DNA from: CAZYVU01 sp964651435
GTDB taxonomy: Bacteria > Desulfobacterota > Syntrophorhabdia > Syntrophorhabdales > CAYQXL01
NCBI GenBank assembly: GCA_964651435.1
Contig: CAZYVU010000001.1
Location: 1-64,000 of the forward strand
Direction: 5' to 3'
Length of the DNA stretch: 64,000 nucleotides
In this document: piece after piece, positions 7,259-15,437 of the stretch
Layout of the letters: every line of letters begins with the position of its first letter
Numbering within the stretch: the stretch's first letter is position 1
Translations under genes and position numbers: made by a program
The notes under the pieces: model-generated
Databases searched by the model: none
Told to the model about the DNA's origin: nothing
What the model saw: only the letters and a program-made list of their open reading frames with translations

Positions 7259-7269
7259 GATGACCCGCC

Positions 7270-7977
7270 TTAGTCTACGATCAGAAGAGGGTTGAACCGC
7301 GTGTTGCGGTCATAGACGTCGGTCTTGTCCTGACGCTTGAGAAACCCGATGATTACATACGTAAGGGGCGTCACGGCCGTTTCGTAGGCCACCTTTACAA
7401 GCCATTGAGACAGGATGGCCAAAACAAGCTCCGATGTGGGGATGACAAACAGGAAGGCCACGGCCACGAAGACGAACGAATCGAAGGCCTGGCCCACGAG
7501 GGTCGACCCAATGGTGCGCGTCCACAGCCATCGCCCCTCCGTCAGAATCTTCATCCGCGCCAGTACATAAGCGTTGGCAAATTCGCCGACGAGGTAGGCC
7601 GTAAAGGAGGCCAGCAGGAGCCTTGGCGTGAACCCCAAGATGCGCGCGTAGGCGTCCTGGTCCTTCCAGAAGGGGGCGGCGGGCAGTGCCTGGCCGGCCC
7701 AGATGGCCACGACCATTATGAGGTTGCAGACGAAGCCGAGCCAGATGACCCGCCGCGCCTGTTTGTATCCGTAGACCTCCGTGAGGATATCGCCGAAGAT
7801 GTAGCTGAAGGGAAAAATAATGACGCCCGCCGGCAGTATGAGGCCCGCCGCCGTGAACAGCTTAACGGAGACAATGTTTGACGTGACGAGACAGGTCGTA
7901 AAGAGGGTGGCGACGAGGACAAACCAAAAGGAGTATCCACCGGTCGCATCCTTGCTTTCTCTCTTGGAAATCTGCAT
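7270..7977 (-). CDS. yhhQ: Queuosine precursor transporter (YhhQ/VUT family)
   Basis: This 235-residue inner-membrane protein has six hydrophobic segments, and its family imports preQ0/preQ1. Characteristic blocks are TNIVSVKLF-like SNIVSVKLFTAAG near the N-terminus, PFSYIFGDILTEVYGYKQARR, and the G-x-x-x-D-S-x-x-F block (GQAFDSFVFVAVAF). Pairing with queC directly downstream supports the assignment. The start follows ftsY by 14 bases. Confidence 0.93.
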   Translation of the reverse strand: MQISKRESKDATGGYSFWFVLVATLFTTCLVTSNIVSVKLFTAAGLILPAGVIIFPFSYIFGDILTEVYGYKQARRVIWLGFVCNLIMVVAIWAGQALPAAPFWKDQDAYARILGFTPRLLLASFTAYLVGEFANAYVLARMKILTEGRWLWTRTIGSTLVGQAFDSFVFVAVAFLFVIPTSELVLAILSQWLVKVAYETAVTPLTYVIIGFLKRQDKTDVYDRNTRFNPLLIVD

Positions 7978-7991
7978 AACCTTTCTCCGGC

Positions 7992-8900
7992 CTATCCGAC
8001 CATTGCCTCGGAGAATTCCTTGGCGCTAAAGGGTACAAGGTCGTCAATCTTTTCCCCGACACCGATAAACCGTATGGGCACCGCCAGGGTACGGGCGATG
8101 GGCAGGACAAATCCGCCTTTGGCCGTGCCGTCGAGCTTCGTCACAACGATGCCCGTAATACCCAGGTCATCGTGGAACTTTTTGGCCTGAACAAGGGCGT
8201 TCTGGCCCGTTGTGGCGTCGATAACGAGAAGAGTCTCGTGGGGGGCGCCTTCAAGCTCACGGCTCACCACCCGGCGGATCTTTTTCATCTCCTCCATGAG
8301 GTTCACCTTTGTGTGCAACCTGCCCGCCGTGTCGAGGATGAGCACGTCGGCGTTTCGTGCCTTCGCCGCCACGACGGCATCAAAGGCAACAGCGGCGGGG
8401 TCGGAACCCTCGGCGTGCTTTATGAGCCCTATGTTAAGCCGCGTGGCCCAGACCTCCAACTGCTCCACGGCGGCGGCCCTGAAGGTGTCGCAGGCACCCA
8501 GAAGCACCTTTTTGCCGTCCTCCGCATAGATTCTCGCGAGCTTCGCGATCGTTGTCGTCTTTCCCACACCGTTGACGCCAATGGCTGCAATGACGAAGGG
8601 TCTGCGGCCATCGATCCGGAGGGCCTGTTCCACCGGCTTGAGGAGCTCTTCTACCTCTTCCCTCATGGCCGCCTTGATGTCGTCGGTGTTCTGGATCTTT
8701 CCCCTTTTCCACCGCTCCTTCACCTTTGCCACGAGGACCTCCGTCGTTTCGAGGCCTGCGTCGGAAAGGATGACCGCCTCTTCGATCTCGTCAAAGGCGT
8801 CCTCGTCCAGGGGCTTGCCCTGCACGATCCATTCAATCTTCGTCATGAGCTGGTCTCTTGTTTTCGCGAGACCTGCCTTTATTTTGTCAAAAAAACCCAT
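7992..8900 (-). CDS. ftsY: Signal recognition particle receptor FtsY
   Basis: This SRP-GTPase docks ribosome-SRP complexes at the membrane for co-translational insertion. The 302 residues lack a long acidic A domain. The N domain covers ~1-90. In the G domain, G1 is GVNGVGKTTTIAKLA, G3 is DTAGRLHTK, G4 is TKLDGTAKGG and the closing motif is FIGVGEKIDDLVPF. The short N-terminus starts with an amphipathic MGFFDKIKAGL helix suited to membrane contact. It is the central housekeeping gene of the minus-strand series 10079-3088. Confidence 0.97.
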   Translation of the reverse strand: MGFFDKIKAGLAKTRDQLMTKIEWIVQGKPLDEDAFDEIEEAVILSDAGLETTEVLVAKVKERWKRGKIQNTDDIKAAMREEVEELLKPVEQALRIDGRRPFVIAAIGVNGVGKTTTIAKLARIYAEDGKKVLLGACDTFRAAAVEQLEVWATRLNIGLIKHAEGSDPAAVAFDAVVAAKARNADVLILDTAGRLHTKVNLMEEMKKIRRVVSRELEGAPHETLLVIDATTGQNALVQAKKFHDDLGITGIVVTKLDGTAKGGFVLPIARTLAVPIRFIGVGEKIDDLVPFSAKEFSEAMVG

Positions 8901-8925
8901 GGTGACCCTTCTCCTGATCTATTGT

Positions 8926-9498
8926 TTAGCGGTAGGGCGAGAACCTGTCGTAGAATCCTGTGCGGTTTGTCCGGTACTGCTCTACATCCCGTTCGTACCA
9001 GTTTACCTGCTCCCCTATAAGCCGCTGCAGCTCGGGCAGGTCCACGGCACCCTTTGCAATCATAAGCGAAACATCCTTGATATCCATAAGAGGATCGCGT
9101 TTCCCGTAGAAGCTCACATATTCCTCAAGGACTCGCAACCCCTGCTCCGTCTGCCCCTCCTTGAGAAGAACGAGGGCCTTGTACCCCAGCGCCCTCAAAT
9201 ACCAAAACCCGTAAGGGTTTGCGGCCATGGCCTCGTCGAGATGCCGTGCCGCGCTATTAAGGTCCCCATTCATATATTCCGCCGTGCCGAGGAAGGCCAA
9301 CACCTCGGCATCCTTCCGGTAGACAAGGGCGTCGCCCAAGGAGGCCTTTGCCCTGTCGTACGCACCGGCCTCAAGAAACCGTTTGCCGTCGAAAAGGCCC
9401 TGAGCGGCAATGGTGGAACCTGTGGCACAGGAGGCAACGAGAAAGGGGACGACTACGAGGAGGAGTCCGGCCCATAAGGCTTTCCGCAGACCTTGCAA
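8926..9498 (-). CDS. TPR lipoprotein, function unknown
   Basis: This 190-residue protein has a lipoprotein signal (hydrophobic 8-23, lipobox V-A-S-C at ~24). It is followed by tetratricopeptide-like helices (residues ~35-130: RFLEAGAYDRAKASLGDAL, NGDLNSAARHLDEAMAANP). The C-terminal tail is Tyr/Arg-rich. It is probably outer-membrane anchored on the periplasmic side. Its start overlaps the zinc-ribbon gene by 46 bases. The partner is not identifiable from sequence. Confidence 0.75.
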   Translation of the reverse strand: MQGLRKALWAGLLLVVVPFLVASCATGSTIAAQGLFDGKRFLEAGAYDRAKASLGDALVYRKDAEVLAFLGTAEYMNGDLNSAARHLDEAMAANPYGFWYLRALGYKALVLLKEGQTEQGLRVLEEYVSFYGKRDPLMDIKDVSLMIAKGAVDLPELQRLIGEQVNWYERDVEQYRTNRTGFYDRFSPYR

Positions 9499-9707
9499 AA
9501 GCCCTCCTCATTAATCACACCGATGCAATTCCCGTCGCTGCAGAGAATCCTTTTGGCAAAGTCCATCCCTGTGGGCTCTTCGCCCTCCTCGGGCTGCGAC
9601 AGCGAGGCCCCGCAGAGGTAGCAGAAGGGCCCAAGCCGGGCCACCGTCGCCCGGCAAGCGGGGCAGACCACCGTAGGGATCTCGTCACCACATTTTTCAC
9701 ACTGCAT
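9453..9707 (-). CDS. Small zinc-ribbon protein with five Cys pairs
   Basis: This 84-residue cytoplasmic protein has Cys pairs C3/C6, C15/C18, C29/C32, C56/C61 and C71/C74. These are enough for two zinc ribbons, with one unpaired pair. The linker is acidic (QPEEGEEP). It lies between two lipoprotein genes and overlaps the start of the downstream one. I do not recognise the family; zinc binding is inferred from the cysteine spacing. Confidence 0.7.
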   Translation of the reverse strand: MQCEKCGDEIPTVVCPACRATVARLGPFCYLCGASLSQPEEGEEPTGMDFAKRILCSDGNCIGVINEEGFCKVCGKPYGPDSSS

Positions 9708-9710
9708 GAC

Positions 9711-10079
9711 TCACCTCACCTTCAGCACTTTCACTACCTTGCCCTCCTGAAACTCCACGTAGAGGGTGCTCGCGTTGTCAGGCACAACCTTCCATGACGG
9801 ACGGTAGGTCCAGAGGATATGGTTCTCCGGGGTCTTGCTCACCATTGTGGGCTCGCCGAAGCGCTTCCTGATCTCGTCCTCACTCATATCGATAAGGGCG
9901 CTCTGAAGGGTCGTCACATCCTCCTTTCCCGTCAGCTTGCCTTTGTCCGATTTAAAGTAGGTGCAGGACGTCACAAGGATCAGTACGAGAAGGGCAAGAA
10001 ACAACAGAGAAAAGGGGGGCCTGCTTGAGGTTTTCAACAATTTTTGTGGAAAAGCTGTGAAAAAGTTATGGGAAGACAT
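9711..10079 (-). CDS. SmpA/OmlA-like small outer-membrane lipoprotein
   Basis: This 122-residue protein has a lipoprotein signal (hydrophobic ~22-37, lipobox V-T-S-C). The domain resembles the BamE/SmpA fold: residues ~65-120 with SEDEIRKRFGEPTMVSKTPE and a terminal strand pair YVEFQEGKVVKVLKV. BamE-type proteins assist outer-membrane protein assembly, but family members are diverse, so the precise role is uncertain. It is the first gene of the minus-strand run. The 132 bases upstream (10080-10211) hold no clear promoter. Confidence 0.7.
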   Translation of the reverse strand: MSSHNFFTAFPQKLLKTSSRPPFSLLFLALLVLILVTSCTYFKSDKGKLTGKEDVTTLQSALIDMSEDEIRKRFGEPTMVSKTPENHILWTYRPSWKVVPDNASTLYVEFQEGKVVKVLKVR

Positions 10080-10211
10080 TCACAACCCCCGGTACGGACA
10101 GGACATTCTGCAATTCGGCACCACGGCCCTGTGGGGAAAAAGAGCTGTAATTTCAATAGGTAAGGCTTCAGTGGCAGGGGGCGTTGAATAATTTTTCACG
10201 ATTTTAGGTTA

Positions 10212-11213
10212 TCACGCTTTACGGCTATTATCAACAATCGGCCGGTCATGCTTTTTGGCCGCCTTCGCAAGCCTTTCCATCATGGCTTTGCCGAGCCCAA
10301 CCTCAGGGATCCGCTCGGCGTAGATAAGCTCCACATCCTGCCGGTCCAGCTCCCAAAGAGAGGAAAAGAAGTTGGCCGCCGCTTCCCGCAGGTCTCCGGC
10401 AGGGGAAAGAACGCGCAGGTGCATTGAAGGCGGCGGGACAGGCGGGGTCCGAAAGGCGAGGAAGGATGACCGTGCGTTGACGGCCAGGTCCGGCGAATCG
10501 ATAATGACAACGGGCTTGTGGGGGGCATAGTGGTAGGGAAGCTGGCCCGGAGCCTCTCGGGGCCCCACGTCCTCGTTGTGCGCCACAGGCAGCACGGGGC
10601 CCACCACCTCCGTCAGCTCCTCAACGCTGACCCCGCCGTGCCGGTGAATGAAGACCTGGTCCCCGGCGCAGGAAACGATGGTCGACTCGACGCCGAAGCA
10701 ACATGGGCCTCCGTCGAGAACGAGCGGTATGCGATCCCGGAGCATCCGCGCCACGTGGTCCGCCCGCGTCGGGCTTAAGTAACCGAAAGGGTTGGCGCTG
10801 GGGGCGGCGATAGCCCTGCCGAAGGAACGGATGAGATTGAGCGCCACGGGGTGTGAGGGCATGCGCACCCCCACCGTGGAAAGGCCGGCGGTCACGAGCC
10901 CGGGGATGAAGGAACGCTTGCGGACAATGACGGTCAGAGGGCCGGGCCAGAAACGGTTGACGAGCGCCTCTATAGGGCCGGGCACCTCCGTGGCGATCTC
11001 GCTGAGCCAGCTTCGTTCCCCCACGTGGACGATGAGCGGGTCAAACTGCGGCCGCTCCTTCGCCTCGAACACCCGGGCGACGGCCAGCGTGTTGAGCGCG
11101 TCGGCCCCAAGCCCGTAAACGGTCTCCGTGGGAAAAGCGACCACGTCGCCCCGGACAAGGAGCCGCACAGCCCTTACAATCGATGCCCCGTCAAAACCGT
11201 CGATAATTTCCAT
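10212..11213 (-). CDS. tsaC: L-threonylcarbamoyladenylate synthase (TsaC/Sua5)
   Basis: This enzyme makes threonylcarbamoyl-AMP from Thr, bicarbonate and ATP for the t6A37 modification of tRNA. The 333 residues make it the long Sua5 type. The YrdC domain (~1-205) includes the VAFPTETVYGLGADA motif and the SANPFGYLSPT block. A flexible linker and the Sua5 C-terminal domain (~230-330) follow. It stands alone, divergent from the tRNA-Glu gene. Confidence 0.94.
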   Translation of the reverse strand: MEIIDGFDGASIVRAVRLLVRGDVVAFPTETVYGLGADALNTLAVARVFEAKERPQFDPLIVHVGERSWLSEIATEVPGPIEALVNRFWPGPLTVIVRKRSFIPGLVTAGLSTVGVRMPSHPVALNLIRSFGRAIAAPSANPFGYLSPTRADHVARMLRDRIPLVLDGGPCCFGVESTIVSCAGDQVFIHRHGGVSVEELTEVVGPVLPVAHNEDVGPREAPGQLPYHYAPHKPVVIIDSPDLAVNARSSFLAFRTPPVPPPSMHLRVLSPAGDLREAAANFFSSLWELDRQDVELIYAERIPEVGLGKAMMERLAKAAKKHDRPIVDNSRKA

Positions 11214-11274
11214 GAGCGACCACCGAAAAACAGCGCCGGAAACGCTGAAGTTACCCTATTCTAAGACATTTCCC

Positions 11275-11303
11275 TGGAAAAGGGAAAGAAAATCTGGTAT
11301 GAT
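11275..11303 (+). promoter_or_regulatory. Probable promoter of tRNA-Glu
   Basis: TATGAT at 11298-11303 with a weak -35 (TGGAAA) 17 bases upstream. The -10 box ends 8 bases before the mature tRNA 5' end. Confidence 0.45.
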
Positions 11304-11311
11304 GGAAACAC

Positions 11312-11387
11312 GGTCCCATAGTCTAGTGGCCTAGGACGTCGGCCTCTCACGCCGAAAACACGAGTTCGAACCTCGTTGGGACTACCA
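11312..11387 (+). tRNA. tRNA-Glu (anticodon CTC)
   Basis: The cloverleaf is complete. The acceptor GGTCCCA pairs with TGGGACT (first pair G-U). The D arm contains GTCTAGTGGCCTAGGAC, the anticodon arm is TCGGC-CTCTCAC-GCCGA, and the T arm is ACGAG-TTCGAAC-CTCGT. CCA is encoded. Identity Glu follows from the CTC anticodon. It is a single isolated tRNA with no integrase beside it. Confidence 0.96.
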
Positions 11388-11440
11388 AACTCTCCACGTA
11401 ACGCCACAAGCCGGAATAGAAAGAAACGGGCAAAAGCGTT

Positions 11441-12034
11441 TTAGAACGGCGGGGCGCCTGCCAGGAAGGCGATGAGGGCCTGGATGGCGCGGCCCCGGTG
11501 GCTGATAAGGTTCTTTTCTTTCGTTGTAAACTCGGCCATATACTTATCGTACTCCGGCACGTAGAAAAGGGGATCAAAGCCGAACCCGCCCTCGCCATGC
11601 CGCTCGAAGCCGATCTTTCCCCGCACATGGCCGTAAAAAATGTAGTTGCGCTCCTTGTCGGGAAGATAGAAGGACAGATAGGCCTTGAACAGACCCCCCC
11701 TGCCCTCCCAGGGCACATCGGAAAGTTCCGCCAGAAGCCGGTTAATTCGTTCGTTGTCGTCGCGGCCGTAGCGGGCCGAGTGGATGCCCGGCCTTCCCCC
11801 CAGGGCGTCGACCTCCAGGCCCGAATCGTCGGCCAGGGTATAAAACCCGAAACGGTCGCCCACCTTGCGTGCCTTTTTCATGGCATTTTCCACATAGAAG
11901 GGGCTGTCTTCGTCGACGGCCACCTCTTCGCCCATGTCTTTGAGCGAATAAAAGGTATCGAATTCGTGACCGAGAAGGGCCTCGATTTCACGAAACTTGC
12001 CCACGTTGTTCGTTGCGACGAGCAGCGTTCTCAC
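11441..12034 (-). CDS. rdgB: XTP/dITP diphosphatase (RdgB/HAM1)
   Basis: This house-cleaning pyrophosphatase hydrolyses dITP, XTP and ITP to the monophosphates, preventing incorporation of deaminated purines. The 197 residues begin with LLVATNNVGKFREI. They contain the T-L-A-D-D-S-G-L-E-V-D-A-L active-site block, GRPGIHSARYG, and the terminal SHRGRAI motif. It overlaps rph by 4 bases as the last gene of a five-gene minus-strand operon. Confidence 0.96.
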   Translation of the reverse strand: MRTLLVATNNVGKFREIEALLGHEFDTFYSLKDMGEEVAVDEDSPFYVENAMKKARKVGDRFGFYTLADDSGLEVDALGGRPGIHSARYGRDDNERINRLLAELSDVPWEGRGGLFKAYLSFYLPDKERNYIFYGHVRGKIGFERHGEGGFGFDPLFYVPEYDKYMAEFTTKEKNLISHRGRAIQALIAFLAGAPPF

Positions 12035-12759
12035 AGGGGAAAGAGTGACCCCAGCATGCCCTTTTGGAGGCGCGTTATCTCGGCGATACCCTTTAGGGCA
12101 TACTGATACATGACGTCGAATTGCTCCTTCGTAAAGGGGGTCTTCTCGGCGGTGCCCTGCACCTCGATGAGCATGCCCTTGCCGGTCATAATGAAGTTCA
12201 TGTCCACCTCTGCCCGCGAATCTTCCGTGTAGGACAGGTCGAGGAGGATCGTCTTGTCAACGAGGCCCACGCTCACGGCAGCGACCGAATCCCTGAGCGG
12301 TATCTTGTTGATCATACCCCTCTTCTTCATAGCCCAAAGGGCCTCCACGAGTGCCACATAGCCGCCGGTGATGCTGGCCGTTCTGGTCCCCCCGTCCGCC
12401 TGGATGACATCGCAATCGACCCAGATCGTTCGCTCGCCGATAACGTCGAGGTTCACGATGGCGCGGAGCGCCCTGCCGATGAGCCGCTGGATCTCGTGCG
12501 TCCTGCCCCCGATCCTTCCCGTTGCAGCCTCCCGGATAGACCGCGTGTGTGTCGAACGCGGAAGCATGGAGTATTCGGCCGTAAGCCACCCCTTCCCGGA
12601 ATTCTTGAGGAAGGGGGGTACCTTTTCCTCGATGCTGACGCCGCAAATAACCTTTGTGTCGCCCATTTCCACAAGCACTGACCCCTCGGGGTATCTCAGG
12701 AACCCCTTGGTGATCTTTACCTCTCGTATCTTGTCAACGGCCCTTCCGTCAACTCTCAT
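12031..12759 (-). CDS. rph: Ribonuclease PH
   Basis: This phosphorolytic 3'-5' exoribonuclease trims tRNA 3' ends. The 242-residue product starts MRVDGRAVDKIREVKIT at ATG 12759, which has AAGGAG eight bases upstream. An in-frame extension to 12876 lacks homology and is rejected. Family signatures include CGVSIEEKVPPF, GWLTAEYSMLPRST and the DCDVIQADGGTRTASITG block. It overlaps the upstream amidase-like gene by 11 bases and rdgB by 4. Confidence 0.96.
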   Translation of the reverse strand: MRVDGRAVDKIREVKITKGFLRYPEGSVLVEMGDTKVICGVSIEEKVPPFLKNSGKGWLTAEYSMLPRSTHTRSIREAATGRIGGRTHEIQRLIGRALRAIVNLDVIGERTIWVDCDVIQADGGTRTASITGGYVALVEALWAMKKRGMINKIPLRDSVAAVSVGLVDKTILLDLSYTEDSRAEVDMNFIMTGKGMLIEVQGTAEKTPFTKEQFDVMYQYALKGIAEITRLQKGMLGSLFPL

Positions 12760-13342
12760 CAGCGTTACTCCTTCCGAAATACTTTTGCAGCCCGTTGTGT
12801 AGCATATCAAAAACGGCCGGAAGACGTTCCTCCGTGTATCGGACGTGAAGGAACATTGCCGGCAAATCGACACCAAGAAGGGGGAACAGAGGCAACTCCT
12901 TTACGGGCACATTGAAGGAGCCTCCAAAGGCCATGGCCATCTGCCGCGATTCGGCGGCGTGCAGGGCCGGAATCTCCCGAATGGTCAGAAACCGCGACTG
13001 TTCCATCCTTGCATCGTCGACGGCCACCACGATACGGTCCCGTGCTCCCGCCCGAAGGTCCATAGCGAGGAAGGCGGAGGCCTTTTCCCGGTTAATCCTG
13101 TTTATGTTTTCCACCTGTTTTTCTATGGTAACGGCTCCGTCATAGATGGTTACCCGATACCCCTTCTTCTGGAGGTAACGCTTGCAGCTTTCCCAGTGGG
13201 GGGCATCGCGCTCGCCGAGCCTGTACAAAATGATGTGCTCGGCCGCATAGCAGGATAAAGCAAAATGGGACAGAACACAAGCGACGAGGGCCACGATGAC
13301 AAGAAGCCTCCTTCTCGCCGGGGCCCGGCTCACAACGCCCAT
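12749..13342 (-). CDS. Exported protein with degenerate Amidase_3-like fold
   Basis: The 197 residues start with a Sec signal peptide (~12-33). The remainder loosely follows N-acetylmuramoyl-L-alanine amidase: CKRYLQKKGYRVTIYD as the helix-strand unit, INREKASAFLAMDLRAG where amidases have I-x-H-A, and a closing LPAMFLHVRYTEERLP block. The zinc-ligand His/Glu residues are not present, and SIHAN is replaced by AMDLRAG. It may be a non-catalytic peptidoglycan or amidase-regulating protein. This fold call is tentative. It lies in the trxB-rph-rdgB operon. Confidence 0.5.
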   Translation of the reverse strand: MGVVSRAPARRRLLVIVALVACVLSHFALSCYAAEHIILYRLGERDAPHWESCKRYLQKKGYRVTIYDGAVTIEKQVENINRINREKASAFLAMDLRAGARDRIVVAVDDARMEQSRFLTIREIPALHAAESRQMAMAFGGSFNVPVKELPLFPLLGVDLPAMFLHVRYTEERLPAVFDMLHNGLQKYFGRSNADES

Positions 13343-13346
13343 GGCC

Positions 13347-13562
13347 CTACCGCTTTTCCTCTCTCAGTTTCCTGTAGAGAAAACCGATAAGCCAGATAGA
13401 GCCGAAAAAGAGAAAAATGAAAAAGAATATGGCCGCAAAAACACAGAAAACCTTTACAAAAAGGGCAAGGATGAAGAAGAGGATAAATCCTACGAGCCCG
13501 AGGATGGCGCCGGTAACGAGCAGGGCCGATCCTGTGAGAAAGTCTCGTATGATATGGCTCAT
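13347..13562 (-). CDS. Small hydrophobic membrane protein
   Basis: This 71-residue protein has an almost continuous hydrophobic stretch (residues ~9-60, probably two membrane passes, Phe-rich) and a basic C-terminus YRKLREEKR. ATG 13562 lies two bases after the trxB stop, so translation is coupled. Family unknown. Confidence 0.65.
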   Translation of the reverse strand: MSHIIRDFLTGSALLVTGAILGLVGFILFFILALFVKVFCVFAAIFFFIFLFFGSIWLIGFLYRKLREEKR

Positions 13563-13564
13563 AC

Positions 13565-14491
13565 CTATCGCTGCTCGATGATCAATCTTTCCAGGCTCAC
13601 CGCAGCGAGGGCACCGTCCCCAACGGCGGTGGAAATCTGTCGCAGCGTCTTGCTCCTGCAATCGCCGGCCACGTAAAGTCCAGGGGTTTTCGTCGCCAAG
13701 GTTTCGGTGGTTACGATAAATGACGCCCCATCGCGCTCCACAAGGTTGCCGAGAAATGCCGTGTGAGGGGTGGCGCCGGCGAAGATGAAAACGCCGTCCA
13801 CCTTCAGCTCCGATTCTTCGTTCGTTACCGTGTCCGTCAAAATAAGGGCTTCAACGTGGTCCGTGCCGACGATCCGAAGCGGCCTTCTGTTCCAGAGAAA
13901 CTCCATGTTCCCCTGCCGGAATGCCCTGTCCTGGATGATCTTCTGCGCCCTCAGGCTGTCCCGGCGGTGCACCACGTAGACCTTCCGGGCGATGTTGGCG
14001 AGGGCAAGGCCCTCCTGAATGGCGGCGTCTCCTCCCCCGATAACGGCCACGTCGAGGTTTCGGAAAAACATGCCGTCACAGGTGGCGCACGTGGAGACAC
14101 CCATGCCGACAAGCTGCTCTTCCCCGGGAATGTTGAGCTTCTTTGATTCCGTGCCCGTGGCCACGATGATACCTTTGGCGGTCATCGTCCCATCGCCTGC
14201 CTTGACGGCAAAAAGCCTTCCGTCCCAGGCAACCGATTCCACGTCGGTGAATTCCCTAAGCTCAAGGCCGAAATGCTTCGCCTGATCAGTCATGCGCTGC
14301 ATCAGCTCTTTGCTCGCAACACCTTCCGGAAAGCCGGGGTAATTCTCCACAAACTCATACTTCGTCGGCGTGCCCCCTGCAATACCCTTCTCCAGCAGCA
14401 CTGCGTCGATGCCGGCGCGCATCAGATAGATGCCGGCCGTGAGCCCTGCCGGTCCACCGCCAATAATGATCGCTTCACGATGTTCTTCCAC
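13565..14491 (-). CDS. trxB: Thioredoxin reductase (thioredoxin-disulfide reductase)
   Basis: This FAD/NAD(P)H enzyme reduces thioredoxin. The FAD site is AIIIGGGPAGLTAGIYLMRA, the redox pair is C-A-T-C in CATCDGMFF, and the nucleotide site is VAVIGGGDAAIQEGLALA followed by VVHRRDSLRA. The closing FAD motif is GLYVAGDCRSK. At 308 residues it is full length. GTG 14491 is the start because GGAGG lies five to six bases upstream and the FAD motif begins at residue ~7; a longer in-frame extension is not supported. It is the first gene of the operon running to rdgB. Confidence 0.94.
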   Translation of the reverse strand: MEEHREAIIIGGGPAGLTAGIYLMRAGIDAVLLEKGIAGGTPTKYEFVENYPGFPEGVASKELMQRMTDQAKHFGLELREFTDVESVAWDGRLFAVKAGDGTMTAKGIIVATGTESKKLNIPGEEQLVGMGVSTCATCDGMFFRNLDVAVIGGGDAAIQEGLALANIARKVYVVHRRDSLRAQKIIQDRAFRQGNMEFLWNRRPLRIVGTDHVEALILTDTVTNEESELKVDGVFIFAGATPHTAFLGNLVERDGASFIVTTETLATKTPGLYVAGDCRSKTLRQISTAVGDGALAAVSLERLIIEQR

Positions 14492-14582
14492 TGCTACCTC
14501 CGGCCTCCTGCATGAAACAACCCGATGTACTATAATCCCATTGTACGCAATCCATCGGAATAATTCAAATAGTTTTTGGCAC

Positions 14583-15302
14583 TTACCTGCTGCACTGGCG
14601 GCGGAGCGTACAGCGTCTGCACTGCAGGTTGGCGTTATAGGCTTCGAAAAACCGCTCCGGATGCCTCCAGTACATGTACTCCCACTGAACAACAACGGCG
14701 GCGGCCACAACGAGCAGGGAATAGGTCCAAAAAGAAGGAATGAAGAGCAGGGGGGAAAAGGCCATAAGGTATCCCCAGTTATTGATCCGGCACGTGTTGC
14801 AGCATTTTGTCTTCGTGAGCCACTTGAAGGGGCACCAGACCGTTACGCAAAACTCGTCCATAAAGACGAAAAATGCCGAAGCGGCCACCAGCCATGCCCC
14901 GTCGAAGATGCCGACGAGCCGGAAGAGGCCCGTGGTGAGGACGATGAGCACCCAGTAGACGGCCGACCGGGCGGCGCCCACATCGGCCTCGTTTTTCGTC
15001 TTTTCGAACCGCGCCCGCCGCGCCTCGCTCTCTTCTCCGAAAGCGGAGAAACGCCTCGCATAGACCTTGCCGGAGGACATCTTCCAGTTCAGCCGGGGTA
15101 TAAACCGCTTGAAAAGGATGGCCATGGCGCCGAGCCAGAAGATGTGGTAGACGCGGATGTGCCCCAGCAGGGGCATGGTGAAAAAATCCGTCGCCATGGA
15201 TGGCCTCACGGCGAGCACAAGGCAGAGAACGGCAACCGCAAGCCCTTTGGCAATCAGCTTGACCCAGCCGAAACGGTTATCCTTCGCCGTCATAGCCGCC
15301 AT
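14583..15302 (-). CDS. Cys-rich polytopic membrane protein, function unknown
   Basis: The 239 residues contain four to five hydrophobic segments. A Cys cluster sits in CVTVWCPFKWLTKTKCCNTC and a second at the C-terminus, CRRCTLRRQC. The cysteine arrangement suggests a metal or Fe-S site on the cytoplasmic face, but no known motif fits exactly. ATG 15302 is chosen; none of the candidate starts has a clear Shine-Dalgarno. I do not recognise a function. The 92 bases to trxB contain no obvious signal. Confidence 0.65.
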   Translation of the reverse strand: MAAMTAKDNRFGWVKLIAKGLAVAVLCLVLAVRPSMATDFFTMPLLGHIRVYHIFWLGAMAILFKRFIPRLNWKMSSGKVYARRFSAFGEESEARRARFEKTKNEADVGAARSAVYWVLIVLTTGLFRLVGIFDGAWLVAASAFFVFMDEFCVTVWCPFKWLTKTKCCNTCRINNWGYLMAFSPLLFIPSFWTYSLLVVAAAVVVQWEYMYWRHPERFFEAYNANLQCRRCTLRRQCSR

Positions 15303-15437
15303 TATAAACAATTTACAGGAAATTGCACAACCGGTGCATTCCGCTCCCGACTGCACGGTATGCGATTATTCTGGACAGCGACCCGCTGATTATGTTCTTT
15401 TTTTTAAAATTTTGCCGAAAGGGACGAGGAGACGAAC

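Noticed and set aside
11312..11387. tRNA-Glu as an integration site
   Set aside because: No integrase, direct repeat of the tRNA 3' end or foreign block was seen next to it.
12760..12876. N-terminal extension of RNase PH
   Set aside because: The 39 extra residues have no family similarity, and a strong Shine-Dalgarno precedes ATG 12759.
14492..14710. N-terminal extension of thioredoxin reductase
   Set aside because: GTG 14491 has a good Shine-Dalgarno and the FAD motif follows directly; the extension looks non-coding.
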